Assembly: GCF_037102585.1 (NCBI RefSeq)
Contig: NW_027043820.1
Location: forward strand, 2,080,501 to 2,144,500
Direction: 5' to 3'
DNA from: Saccharomycopsis crataegensis
Taxonomy: Eukaryota > Ascomycota > Saccharomycetes > Ascoideales > Saccharomycopsidaceae
DNA length: 64,000 bases
Part shown: piece by piece, positions 8,369 to 17,459 of the stretch
Layout: every line of letters starts with the position of its first letter
Position numbering within the stretch: position 1 is the stretch's first letter
Translations under genes and position numbers: made by a program
The notes under the pieces: model-generated
Told to the model about the DNA's origin: nothing
Seen by the model: the letters and a program-made list of their open reading frames with translations, nothing else
Databases searched by the model: none

Positions 8369-10978
8369 TCATCTATGATAATAAACATATTCATCATAAT
8401 ACTCAGTTTGTTGCGGGGAAAACCCACCTGCGCTTCCAGGCTTGTGATTACTTCCATCTTCATCATCATCATCATCATCATCATCACCTTCTTCTTCTTC
8501 TTCTTCTTCCTCGTCTTCATCATCATCTTCGCTATCGATGTCACTATTCATAGGATGCATGATTTCATAGTGCCAACCAGGTATATCTTCCCCACTACAA
8601 CCTAGTGGACGGTCAACAAATTCATCGTCCTCATAATAACTCCCAGGAGCTCCAGCCCTTATTCTTAACCACGGATGATTCAGGAGTCCACCAGCATCTT
8701 CACGATATTTCGGATGGATTTCAAGCATGCGGCCAATGAAATCAGAAATTTCCTGAGCCTCTAGCTTTGAAACATGATGCTTTTCCACAAGGGTTCGATG
8801 AATACTAAAGAACTTAACGCGTGGGCCCCTCACTAATCTGGTAACCATTGAGTTAAAGAACCGCTTCCCTAAACCAGAACTAAGATAAAGACTATAAGGA
8901 AAAATAAATGGACCGCAGCGATTTCCCTTTGTATTTAAAAAATCATTGGCCGAAGTTCTCATGATTTTCTTAAGATTAAAGCCAGGTGGTGGCGAAGGTA
9001 GCGTATCTGGGTCAGGCTTGATGAAATTTGAATCTTCGTCGAAAAAGTAGGAATCATAGAAATCATAACAAGCTTTGCTTTGTCGGAAATTAGCTTCATC
9101 AAGTACAGTGCCAATAATCTTGGATAAATGCTCAGAATCACGGTCCATAGATGATGTTTTAGTATTTGGTCGAAATGCAAACAGGCCAGTAATAAGTTCG
9201 AACACAATACATCCAGCAGACCAAATATCTGTGGAGCAACCCCAAGGAGCTTGAACAAGAATCTCTGGAGAGCGATACTCTCGGGTTTGAATAGAATCTG
9301 TAAAATGATAATCCACAAAGCAAGCATTTCCAAGATCTGCAATTTTGATATTAATATACTCATCTAGCTCTTCAAGCTCGTCTTCAAGAAGTCTAAGATC
9401 TTTGAGATTTCCCAAGTCGACATCAAACGGATTTTCCGAAGGTCTAAGTTGGCGGGAAAGGTTGGATATTGAAGGCTCTTCATTCAAATTATTTACGGAA
9501 AGTTTACCAAATGAATTACTCATATTTTCGACAGATTCACTAGTAAACCGAAACCTATCAAACGGAGATATACTAGAGTCTGTATCTATTTGCAGCCCTC
9601 TAGAATCATTCCTATTGGAAGTGGCAGAATTTTCTTCACCATAGCAGCAAGACCAGATACTTGATTTCCGAAGGATTGGAGAAGGTAATGGTTTGGACGT
9701 TCTTATAGGAGTTGAATTGCGACGGGTTGCGGTAGTTAGCCCATCTTGGAACAATGTAGATGAAGATAGGTTGGTAGTGATACTCAATTTCTTCTTATTC
9801 GGCGAGGAGCCTATAGAATTTGAGCTTTGGAAACCACTAGCTTGATTATTCTTTTGACAAAATGTTGAGTTGACAGTGGATGTGGTGCTGATTCCTGATA
9901 GAGATTTGCTAGAATTCTGACGACGATGGAACCTGATGATCCGTTCTTCTTGACGAACAAGTTCAACGACTCTACCAACATTTCGTATCTCAATAAGAAT
10001 ATTTTCTGGTTTCAAATCAGTGTGAATCAACCCACATTCACGATGTAAATAATCAAGTGCCAAAAGCATCTGTTTTGAAATGCGCTTCACAAGGGATAAG
10101 GGGAGACCACCATAATAATCTTTGAACACCTTGTCAAGAGCAAATACATTAGTCGATGCTTCTCCAAAAGACATGGAATCATTCAAACTTAAGGTAGATG
10201 CGCTTTCATTCAAAGAAGATGATAGTGATTGGTCTTTTTCCTTGGATGATGATGGCGATGTTGAATCTGTTAAGTCTTTATACTGGGAGTATAGGTCACG
10301 GAATTTATAAATCAAGCTCAACATGTTTTCACCTAGCAATTCAAACACCATACAAACATGCTCGCCATTTGGCCCAGCAAGCAAAAAATAATCGAGTAGT
10401 TTAACCACATGTTTTTTACCGGGATGATCATCTGAGCCTTGACCTGAGCGTCGGAGAAGCTTAATTTCATCAATAGCAGCACTTTTATACTTATCAGCGC
10501 TCTTGATGATCTTGAGAGCAATATATGTCTTTGTAATGGTGTTAGAAGCGAGCCAGACCGTTGAGAAATGACCCCAGCCCAACTTCCGGACAATTTGGTA
10601 TTGCTGCTTATCACCGCAAACGTCACCAATTTTCGTAGGATGGTAACCTCCAGCGCGATAATCGTCGAGGTCTTCTTCCTTGTTGAAATCTACCTCGTCA
10701 TCACTATCATCTTCATCATACCCTTCATCCTCTTTTCCATAGTCGTCCTCGGGGGTGGTATGTGAGGGGCTCCAAGTTGTAGACCGTCCAGTACTCGGCG
10801 GTTTCCTAACATTTTTATCAGGATCTTTGCCCTCTTCGATAATAACTGAGTTACCAGAAATAAATGGGCGCCTTGGTAGTCTTGTATCGGCAGCCTTGAT
10901 TGTGTACCGCTGGTCAGTGCTTTGTTGCTGTCTGACGTCCAAGATAGCGTCGGCAACATTATTATGGACTATGCTCAT
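8369..10978 (-). CDS. SKY1: SR-protein-specific kinase, Sky1/SRPK homologue
   Basis: An 869-residue Ser/Thr kinase. The frame extends 14 codons further only through a GTG, so ATG 10976-10978 (MSIVHNN) is used. The kinase core begins near residue 128, with glycine loop GWGHFSTV (134-141) and ATP-binding Lys in ALKIIK (156). HTDLKPEN is the catalytic loop. A Ser-rich spacer of about 200 residues splits the domain, as in all SRPKs, and is followed by DLGNACFVD (the SRPK DLG instead of DFG) and TREYRSPEIL. The C-lobe ends with NHPWL and EDIPGWHYEI, matching the Sky1 C-terminus. Sky1 phosphorylates RS-dipeptide proteins such as Npl3 and influences mRNA export and ion tolerance. Unlike S. cerevisiae Sky1 (742 residues) it carries an acidic tail with runs of Glu and Asp, encoded by a TTC/ATC-type microsatellite at 8455-8530. 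A CTG codon at 8681-8683 falls at a conserved hydrophobic site. Confidence 0.95.
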   Translation of the reverse strand: MSIVHNNVADAILDVRQQQSTDQRYTIKAADTRLPRRPFISGNSVIIEEGKDPDKNVRKPPSTGRSTTWSPSHTTPEDDYGKEDEGYDEDDSDDEVDFNKEEDLDDYRAGGYHPTKIGDVCGDKQQYQIVRKLGWGHFSTVWLASNTITKTYIALKIIKSADKYKSAAIDEIKLLRRSGQGSDDHPGKKHVVKLLDYFLLAGPNGEHVCMVFELLGENMLSLIYKFRDLYSQYKDLTDSTSPSSSKEKDQSLSSSLNESASTLSLNDSMSFGEASTNVFALDKVFKDYYGGLPLSLVKRISKQMLLALDYLHRECGLIHTDLKPENILIEIRNVGRVVELVRQEERIIRFHRRQNSSKSLSGISTTSTVNSTFCQKNNQASGFQSSNSIGSSPNKKKLSITTNLSSSTLFQDGLTTATRRNSTPIRTSKPLPSPILRKSSIWSCCYGEENSATSNRNDSRGLQIDTDSSISPFDRFRFTSESVENMSNSFGKLSVNNLNEEPSISNLSRQLRPSENPFDVDLGNLKDLRLLEDELEELDEYINIKIADLGNACFVDYHFTDSIQTREYRSPEILVQAPWGCSTDIWSAGCIVFELITGLFAFRPNTKTSSMDRDSEHLSKIIGTVLDEANFRQSKACYDFYDSYFFDEDSNFIKPDPDTLPSPPPGFNLKKIMRTSANDFLNTKGNRCGPFIFPYSLYLSSGLGKRFFNSMVTRLVRGPRVKFFSIHRTLVEKHHVSKLEAQEISDFIGRMLEIHPKYREDAGGLLNHPWLRIRAGAPGSYYEDDEFVDRPLGCSGEDIPGWHYEIMHPMNSDIDSEDDDEDEEEEEEEEGDDDDDDDDEDGSNHKPGSAGGFSPQQTEYYDEYVYYHR

Positions 10979-11303
10979 GGTCGATACATCAAGTATTAAA
11001 TTAGGGGGTAATCGGGGCACAAAGAGACAGCCTTGTATTGATGTGTTTTTTTATTCCGCTATGGGCCGAGGATAATATAAATAACCGAGAAGGGATGGCC
11101 TTTGCCTTGTTAAGCGAGTTTCGAAGGAATGAATCAAAGGGAAAAGGATCAGAATCATTCCCCTTTTGGCTGGAGATAAGGTCACGGGGGAGCCACGGGT
11201 ACGGGCTTGGCTTTCACTTTTTCCTCTCCTTTTTTTCTTATTGAGTGAGGCATCTTATCATAATTATTTATTTATTATGGAGACTATAAATCAGTAGTAT
11301 ATA
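10979..11303. promoter_or_regulatory. Divergent promoter region of SKY1 and VPS28
   Basis: This 325-bp region separates two head-to-head genes and must hold both promoters. It is less AT-rich than most spacers here. An AT-rich segment with T runs near 11220-11240 lies about 60-80 bp before VPS28. No motif is firmly recognised. Confidence 0.5.
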
Positions 11304-12122
11304 ATGAGCAACCCCCCTCCTTACGCCCCAGTATCCACCAGAGTCTTTCCTTCTCACCACATGGTGAGACAATCCCCGGCACTTTCTAAAGAAATCACGC
11401 TAGATGCAACCTCCAGAGAATCCACAGAGGCGCTTTCTGAAATATACTCCATCATCATTGTGCTTGATCTTCTAGAGAAATCGTATCTTAAAGATGGGTT
11501 ATTTGCAAAAACAAAAGACCCCGATACCAAAGAAGAGGTGACAATAGACACATATACCCCTACTGCGCTTCGTCTTTTGAACCAATACAATTCATTGCTC
11601 AAATTACCCGATGTGAAAACCCAATTTATAGATTTAAACACCTTCAAAAAGAATTATGGACTTTCATGCCCATTGGCCAGCGAAAGGATTAGCGCTGGGG
11701 TCCCAGCTACTATGGTCTCCTCAATAACTAAGGAGTCTTCATCATCAGACAAAAAGAATACAGGGGTGTCATCCCGTGCTGTTGCAGAGGCCACTGGAAG
11801 CTTCATCACTTTGATGGACGCTTTAAAATTAAATTATAAGGCAAAGGACCAATTGTACCCACTTTTGTCGGATCTTGTGACCTCCGTCAATGCTGTATTA
11901 AGTGATGGTGATGAAGATAGCAGCGAAAGTGAAACTGATAGTGATGACGAAGAACCAACGTCATCAAAGAAGCTTGATTTTGAAGGGCGCTCCAAGCTTG
12001 TAGGCTGGCTAGTCAAACTTAATAATATGAAAGCTGATGAGGAGCTAAATGCAGAAGACACTAGACAGCTTCTTTTCGACCTAGAGACCGCCTACAAGAA
12101 TTTCTATACTTGTTTGGAATAA
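11304..12122 (+). CDS. VPS28: ESCRT-I subunit Vps28
   Basis: This 272-residue protein matches Vps28 along its length. The N-terminal core has TEALSEIYSIIIVLDLLEKSYLKD (about residues 38-61), the conserved helix packing with Vps23/Vps37, followed by SASERI-like LASERISAGVPATM. The C-terminal four-helix domain begins at AVAEATGSFITLMDALKLNY, a hallmark stretch, and ends DTRQLLFDLETAYKNFY. In ESCRT-I on endosomes, Vps28 links to ESCRT-II through this domain and sorts ubiquitinated cargo into multivesicular bodies. Compared with S. cerevisiae (242 residues), an acidic Ser/Asp/Glu insertion of about 25 residues (about 199-222) lies inside the C-terminal domain, probably in a loop. The ATG at 11304 is the first in frame. 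Confidence 0.95.
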   Translation: MSNPPPYAPVSTRVFPSHHMVRQSPALSKEITLDATSRESTEALSEIYSIIIVLDLLEKSYLKDGLFAKTKDPDTKEEVTIDTYTPTALRLLNQYNSLLKLPDVKTQFIDLNTFKKNYGLSCPLASERISAGVPATMVSSITKESSSSDKKNTGVSSRAVAEATGSFITLMDALKLNYKAKDQLYPLLSDLVTSVNAVLSDGDEDSSESETDSDDEEPTSSKKLDFEGRSKLVGWLVKLNNMKADEELNAEDTRQLLFDLETAYKNFYTCLE

Positions 12123-12286
12123 GCTGTGTAAAATATGTATTACGAATGACCGTTACTCTGAAAAATTTTTAATATAATGTAAACAAATGATAAAAGAGTA
12201 AAAAAAAAAAAAAAATCTTTTGATGCGAAGAAAAAAGAACTAAAATTACAAAAATAAAAGGGAAAAATAGAAAAATGGGGTGCCAT

Positions 12287-14566
12287 CTAATAGCCCTTCT
12301 TTTTCTGTTTCTCAATATGGGCTTGCAAAACCTTCTGCTTATCTCTCAATGAACGTCTGGCCTTACCTTGAACTTGTCTCTTGTGAATCATCATAATGAA
12401 ATTCTTCTTACGAGCCTTTTCACGGTTAGTAGTAGAGTGTGGAGTAGCAATCTTCCCTCTTCTAGAACCAAACTTCTCACGACCTTCACGACCTTCTCTA
12501 ATAGACTCGATTCTTTCTTCTTTAGTTTGTTTTCTCTTAACTGGACCCACCAAACCATCGGCATCAACTTCTTCTTCATTACGAATACTGCTCTTGATAC
12601 CCATGAGCTTTTCAACCCCGGCTTCCATCTTCAATTCTTCAAGTTTAGCAAAATCGGCTGGAGTAAGAATACGATTGGCAGCAAGTTTCTTGAAGGATTC
12701 CTCGGCATCACCATTGTATTTCTTTTCTTCAGCTTCTTGTATTTCTCTTCTCTTCTTCTTTGCTTTTCTACTAATTGTCTTATTCTTTTTAGTCTTGGCG
12801 AAGTTCTTAGATTCGTCATCATCAGACAAATCAAGGTCACTATCACTATCATCGTTTACATCAGCATCAGCCATTTTTTCATCTTCATCTTCTTTATCAT
12901 CATCACCATCGCTGATTTCGTATTCCTTGTCAGATTCAACAGTAACCCAATCACCATCAATATCATCGGCATCGCTCAAATCTTTCTGCTGTTCTTCCCA
13001 GGCAGCCTCTTCATTTTCATCATCAACCGCCAAACCCTGTTCTTCACGCCATTTATCCAAAAGTTCAATACCTGGAATTCCTTGAACAGAACTCTCAACC
13101 CCGAATTGCAAACTTTTACCCTTCTTAGATCCTTGCAATTTGATACTAGCTTCCTTACCACGATCTTTACGCATCAACATCTCTGGAGCAACTTCTCTAT
13201 ATAGAGAAATCAATGATTTGGCTGCGATGTTAACGGCCTTCGCTTTAGACTTGCTATAAGCGGTTAAATCTTGCAACAAAGCTTGGTCAATTGCCAATGG
13301 AGCACGAGTCAAAATCTCACGAATGGAGTTCATACCGGCAGAACAAACTTCAGTACTGACACCATCACTGACAAACTCATCAGCGATTTTACGAACCACC
13401 ATATTGATGGCATCTGGAGGCACTAGATCATGAGACGATTGAGCACAGGCCGCCAAAATCTTGGTGACATCTTGTTGTTTTGGAGTCAAATATTTGAGGA
13501 AATAAGAGTATAATCCAAGTAATTGTAACTTGTTGACACCGACAATACGACTGATCAAGTTCATGAAGATGATTTTTTGTTCCATGTTGAATTTTCTGGC
13601 ACTGGTAGTGGCCAATTGTTTGAACAAGTTTTCGGCAAATCCTTGAGGGTCACGCAATAATTGAACAGCGGTGAAATTCAACGCAGTCCCCTTATTTGGG
13701 TCCTTATTTTGCTTTTTCTTGATGGTTTTGACGGCGGAATCAAACTTCTTACTTTGTTTCTTTGTCTTCTTGTTGATTTTCATATGATGCTTCAACTGAC
13801 TGATATCGACTTCATCATCAGAATCATCATTACCTTCTTCGTACAAATCTTTATCAGCACCTAAAAAGAATCTAGCACCGGCAACAGAAACTTTGGCATC
13901 CCCGCTAAGAGTCAGCTGGACCATAATTTCCACGGTACGGGAATCGTTCCATATTTGCGAGTACCACAACTTGATAGTAATTTTAGTAACAAACAACGCA
14001 TTTTCTTTAGTTAAGCCACTAAGAAACAAGTTTTGGACAGTTTTGTTCAATCTCGCGGCTCTAGTTCCGGAATTCAATGATTTCAACAATGTCACAAGGG
14101 TATGGAAAATTTGCTTTCTAAGGGCTTTGGAATTAGTTTCTGTGTTGTTATTGACAGCAGAATATTCAGTAAGCAATGGGAAGATAGTTTGAATAAGAGA
14201 TTCAGCACTAATGATGTCACGGTTTCTCAACATGACAAGACATTGGATAATCTTTTCTCTTAATTCCGGATTCAAATCACGATGGTGCTCGGATAATAAA
14301 GTCTTAAGCTCTCCTGGGAACTGTTTGGTTTCTTCTTTGTAACAAGGACACACAGCAGTGATGAAGCCAATCAACTCACGGAGTTCTTCATCGATTCCAT
14401 TCTCTTTAATCGAAGAGGAGCTGGCCATAAGAATATCACGAAGCGACTCGTAATGAGCATACTGTTGAAGAAATTCTTCACGATAAGACAAAGGATCACG
14501 CTTGACAAGATTCTGAAGAAGAATAATGTTGGTAGGCAAAAGAGCCGCTCTCTGTTTACGGGCCAT
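12287..14566 (-). CDS. SDA1: Ribosome biogenesis factor Sda1 (60S export/maturation)
   Basis: This 759-residue protein starts MARKQRAALLPTNIILLQN, the recognised Sda1 beginning, and continues with helical-repeat-like sequence (FPGELKTLLSEHHRDLNP, ELREKIIQCLVMLRN). The middle carries the Sda1 signature around TALNFTAVQLLRDPQGFAENLF. Next comes a long acidic stretch (about residues 525-600) and a very basic tail ending in KQKKKGY, suited to nucleolar localisation. Sda1 is an essential nucleolar and nuclear protein required for pre-60S maturation and export, and for G1 progression. The 5' flank has an A-tract/T-tract RRPE-like element next to a PAC-type GCTCATCTC on the coding strand, the established ribosome-biogenesis promoter pair. 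Confidence 0.95.
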   Translation of the reverse strand: MARKQRAALLPTNIILLQNLVKRDPLSYREEFLQQYAHYESLRDILMASSSSIKENGIDEELRELIGFITAVCPCYKEETKQFPGELKTLLSEHHRDLNPELREKIIQCLVMLRNRDIISAESLIQTIFPLLTEYSAVNNNTETNSKALRKQIFHTLVTLLKSLNSGTRAARLNKTVQNLFLSGLTKENALFVTKITIKLWYSQIWNDSRTVEIMVQLTLSGDAKVSVAGARFFLGADKDLYEEGNDDSDDEVDISQLKHHMKINKKTKKQSKKFDSAVKTIKKKQNKDPNKGTALNFTAVQLLRDPQGFAENLFKQLATTSARKFNMEQKIIFMNLISRIVGVNKLQLLGLYSYFLKYLTPKQQDVTKILAACAQSSHDLVPPDAINMVVRKIADEFVSDGVSTEVCSAGMNSIREILTRAPLAIDQALLQDLTAYSKSKAKAVNIAAKSLISLYREVAPEMLMRKDRGKEASIKLQGSKKGKSLQFGVESSVQGIPGIELLDKWREEQGLAVDDENEEAAWEEQQKDLSDADDIDGDWVTVESDKEYEISDGDDDKEDEDEKMADADVNDDSDSDLDLSDDDESKNFAKTKKNKTISRKAKKKRREIQEAEEKKYNGDAEESFKKLAANRILTPADFAKLEELKMEAGVEKLMGIKSSIRNEEEVDADGLVGPVKRKQTKEERIESIREGREGREKFGSRRGKIATPHSTTNREKARKKNFIMMIHKRQVQGKARRSLRDKQKVLQAHIEKQKKKGY

Positions 14567-14995
14567 TTTCCTTCTATTGTCCTATGCTTATCTTTAGTGT
14601 TGAATGGGAAAGCCTTAATTGAAAGATTTTCAATCAAACAAAAAAAAAAAAAAAAAATTTTTTTGAGATGAGCAGCAGCTTTGGTTATGGGCGATGTGTG
14701 GGGGAGATGGATCCGTTATTAAACAACTTTGAAATGGTTATTGGTAGTGAAATCGGGCATTATGATTAATATAGTGATAAAAAATAGTCCATTATAGGTC
14801 TCTGTAAAAGCTATTCGACATTATTTCAAGAGAACAAAGCACTATTCACAAAACAAGTCGGCTCATCCACCCATGGTTCTGGTAGATGCGTTCAGCATAG
14901 GAAAAAAAAAAAAATTTTTATTTATTTATCTAAGATATCAACAAAACAGGTAAAGTAACAGTTAAAGGAAATACCCCACCAGTAATTGGCATAAA
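14567..14995. other. Divergent intergenic region between SDA1 and the SET-domain gene
   Basis: This 429-bp head-to-head promoter region contains the SDA1 PAC/RRPE pair. A second A-tract/T-tract element lies near 14901-14920, about 80-95 bp before the SET-domain gene, and could serve that gene. Nothing else is recognised. Confidence 0.5.
14651..14673 (-). promoter_or_regulatory. RRPE + PAC promoter elements of SDA1
   Basis: On the coding strand, GCTCATCTC (14665-14673) is followed by an A-run/T-run junction (14651-14664), about 85-108 bp before the SDA1 ATG. PAC (GCTCATCK C type) and RRPE (AAAAATTTT type) together mark ribosome-biogenesis genes bound by Dot6/Tod6 and Stb3 in yeasts. Motif matches are direct; function is inferred. 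Confidence 0.6.
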
Positions 14996-16843
14996 ATGAC
15001 TAGCACTATCAATAAGTCCGCTCTTTTATCCTGGCTTGAAAATAACCAAGCCAAACTCCACCCATCTTTAGAAGTTCGCGAGTCTCCACTTGGCGGGTTA
15101 GGAGTTTATGCCACAAAGGATCTTGATCCAGAAACCCTCGTTTATCGTGAAGAAATAGATGGGGACAGTGGAGAAGAAGAATTGGCTCAGCCACTCTCCA
15201 GAACTCCTAAGACATCCATCTTTAGTGCAAGAAATTCGTATATTTCGAATGTCCTAGAAGAGCATGATATTCATGGGGTTCTTGGGTTGATCACCGCTTT
15301 TATTTATGAATATTATAACTTGAAGGACGAAAGCCCATGGTTTGGCTATTTCCAAAGCTTCAATTTGAAGACATTAGACGTTCCACCATCTTTCTGGGAA
15401 GACAAACAGCAAAAATGGCTTAAGGGAACTGAAGCGGAACTATTAGACGTGGTGAATAACGAGGAGATACTCACCGTGATGGATGTATGTGTAGATTTTG
15501 CCCAATTGATGAAAGAAGAATTAGAATTAGAAATTCCTTATGTTTTGGATATAAACCAAGAGAACGAAGATGGTGATGAGGATGTTAAACGGTTGGAGCT
15601 TTTTGCCAAGATTTCCGTGTTGATTTCTTCTCGTTGCTTCAATATTGATGGATATCACGAATTTGCATTGGTTCCAGCAGCTGATTTGTTCAACCATTCG
15701 AGTGATTTGTGCAATTGCCATTTTGAAAGTAATTACGAAGTTTGTGGTATATGTGGTATGGTTGGATGTGATCACATGGATATCAGTGATGATGATGAAG
15801 ATAGCGAGTGGGAGGAGGGTGAGGAGCTAGATGATGAAGAATTAGATGGTGAAGTGTCTGACAGCGAAGCCTTAGATGGTGAGGAAGCTAACGAAGAATC
15901 CCATGAAGATGAGGAAACAGAAGATGAAATTAAAGAATTAGACGATGATTTTATTAAAAAGTTTGAAGAAGAAGAGAAGGCAATGGAAGCTATTTCAGAA
16001 ACTGAACAAGAACAGAATATGCCTGAGTATTTGAAAGATCATAAGCATGATGATGGTGCTGAAATTTATTCTATAGATTGCTGTGATATTGTACTTCACG
16101 ATAATATTTCTAAAGGGGAAGAGCTTTATTCTACTTATGGCGATCTTAATAACCCTATATTATTACTTAAGTATCAATTTGCAGAATTGGAGAACCAGAA
16201 CGATTATGTTTCTTTGGGTGCCCAGGTTATGAAAAATAAAAAATCTCAACCAAAACTTGCAGGCAGATTTAAATGGTGGAGAGAAATTGGGCGTGATGTC
16301 TTCAAGGCCTGGTTGAAACAAAATGCCGCAGAAGAAGGTGAAGAAGATAGCGATGAGGATGATGAGGAAGAGGAGGATGAGGAGGATGATGATGAAGATT
16401 CCTGGATCAGTGATTTGAAAATCAATTCAGAAGGGGTCTTATCAAATAGTGTTCTGGCTCTTGTGAAGCTCTGTACCCTTAAAGATGAGGAATTTGAGAA
16501 ATATTTCCAACCAGACCCTGAGCCAAAGAAAAATAAGAATAAAAAACATAAGGCGTCAGATACTGGTGACTCTCAAGAGAAATATTTCATCAAGATTATG
16601 TCCAATTTGGGATGCCTAATGGAAACTGATGAGAAGTGTCAGTTGATCTTAAAAACTTTAATTTCTGAAAGATTGGATAAGTTGATGAAAAATGAGCTTG
16701 CAAAGATGGGAACAGAAGAATTATTGAAAATTATTAACAATGATGAACAACCGGACAGAAGAAAAGTCTCAGCTGCTATTATTGTTCACAATGAACTTAG
16801 TATTTTACAGAGAGCATTGGAGAATGTCAGTGAACAAAATTGA
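14996..16843 (+). CDS. SET-domain protein lysine methyltransferase, ribosomal RKM3/RKM4-like
   Basis: This 615-residue protein begins at ATG 14996. The N-SET piece is ESPLGGLGVYATKDLDPETL (about residues 29-48). The catalytic half has ADLFNHSS (Asn233-His234, AdoMet-binding) and YSTYGDLNNPILLLKY (Tyr381), separated by a large highly acidic insertion (about residues 258-345). Directly after NHSS comes a Cys/His cluster, LCNCHFE...VCGICGMVGCDH, which could bind zinc. A second acidic stretch (about 440-470) precedes the C-terminal RuBisCO-methyltransferase-like substrate-binding part. This split-SET layout is that of yeast Rkm enzymes that methylate lysines of large-subunit ribosomal proteins (RPL12, RPL23, RPL42). 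The acidic insertion and the Cys cluster after NHS suggest the Rkm3 type, but I did not assign a symbol. A different SET enzyme, RKM1, lies at 30.8 kb. Confidence 0.85.
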   Translation: MTSTINKSALLSWLENNQAKLHPSLEVRESPLGGLGVYATKDLDPETLVYREEIDGDSGEEELAQPLSRTPKTSIFSARNSYISNVLEEHDIHGVLGLITAFIYEYYNLKDESPWFGYFQSFNLKTLDVPPSFWEDKQQKWLKGTEAELLDVVNNEEILTVMDVCVDFAQLMKEELELEIPYVLDINQENEDGDEDVKRLELFAKISVLISSRCFNIDGYHEFALVPAADLFNHSSDLCNCHFESNYEVCGICGMVGCDHMDISDDDEDSEWEEGEELDDEELDGEVSDSEALDGEEANEESHEDEETEDEIKELDDDFIKKFEEEEKAMEAISETEQEQNMPEYLKDHKHDDGAEIYSIDCCDIVLHDNISKGEELYSTYGDLNNPILLLKYQFAELENQNDYVSLGAQVMKNKKSQPKLAGRFKWWREIGRDVFKAWLKQNAAEEGEEDSDEDDEEEEDEEDDDEDSWISDLKINSEGVLSNSVLALVKLCTLKDEEFEKYFQPDPEPKKNKNKKHKASDTGDSQEKYFIKIMSNLGCLMETDEKCQLILKTLISERLDKLMKNELAKMGTEELLKIINNDEQPDRRKVSAAIIVHNELSILQRALENVSEQN

Positions 16844-17459
16844 TTGGGAGGTTATATATTTTAGCAATAAATTTGGGAGAAACATATGATAATTTTTTAA
16901 AGGGATAGCTTATATTAGACTGTGAAAGAGTTATGGTGCTGCTTTTCCTCTTTTGCACAATCCAACCCATTTGCAGGGTAAAACTCCCCACGCATTCACA
17001 CGATACTCAACAATAAAAATACTATTACCACATTAAAATTCTAGCTCCAATGATTCTACTTATCTTACTTGTCCAGAATTGCGACAAAATCTCGTAAAAT
17101 TTGAATAATAATAAACTTAGAGTTGATACCCCCTGCGTGCACTTAGTCAACCATTTGCTAATCACTGAGTAATCCTGGCAAAAGAAGTGAATATCCCCAT
17201 TAAGTGCTGTACAATTTAGTAAAGAAAATGAATGGTATGAAAGTAAATAAACAGTTGGAGTTAGCTGGTATTTTTTCTGACATAAGACCAAGGTACACCA
17301 AACTCCTGGTAGCAGAGAGGGAGTAAATGGATGGTGGTACAGGGTGGCACGTTCTGCTGCGGAAATCAAAAAAAAAAAAAAAAAAAAAATGAATCCCACC
17401 AATCAATCTGGGATCGCATGTCTTCTCATTCCCTTCAGAGTATCGCCAATATAACAGCA
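16844..17459. other. Intergenic region upstream of POR1
   Basis: This 616-bp stretch is the 3' flank of the SET gene and the promoter of POR1. A poly(A) run of 20 at 17369-17390 lies about 75 bp before the POR1 ATG. Open frames reading into POR1 through this run are low-complexity and have no family support. Confidence 0.5.

Noticed and set aside
17331-17459. 43-residue N-terminal extension of POR1
   Set aside because: It reads through a poly(A) run as poly-Lys, and porins begin at MAPPVFPDI; the conserved start is at 17460.
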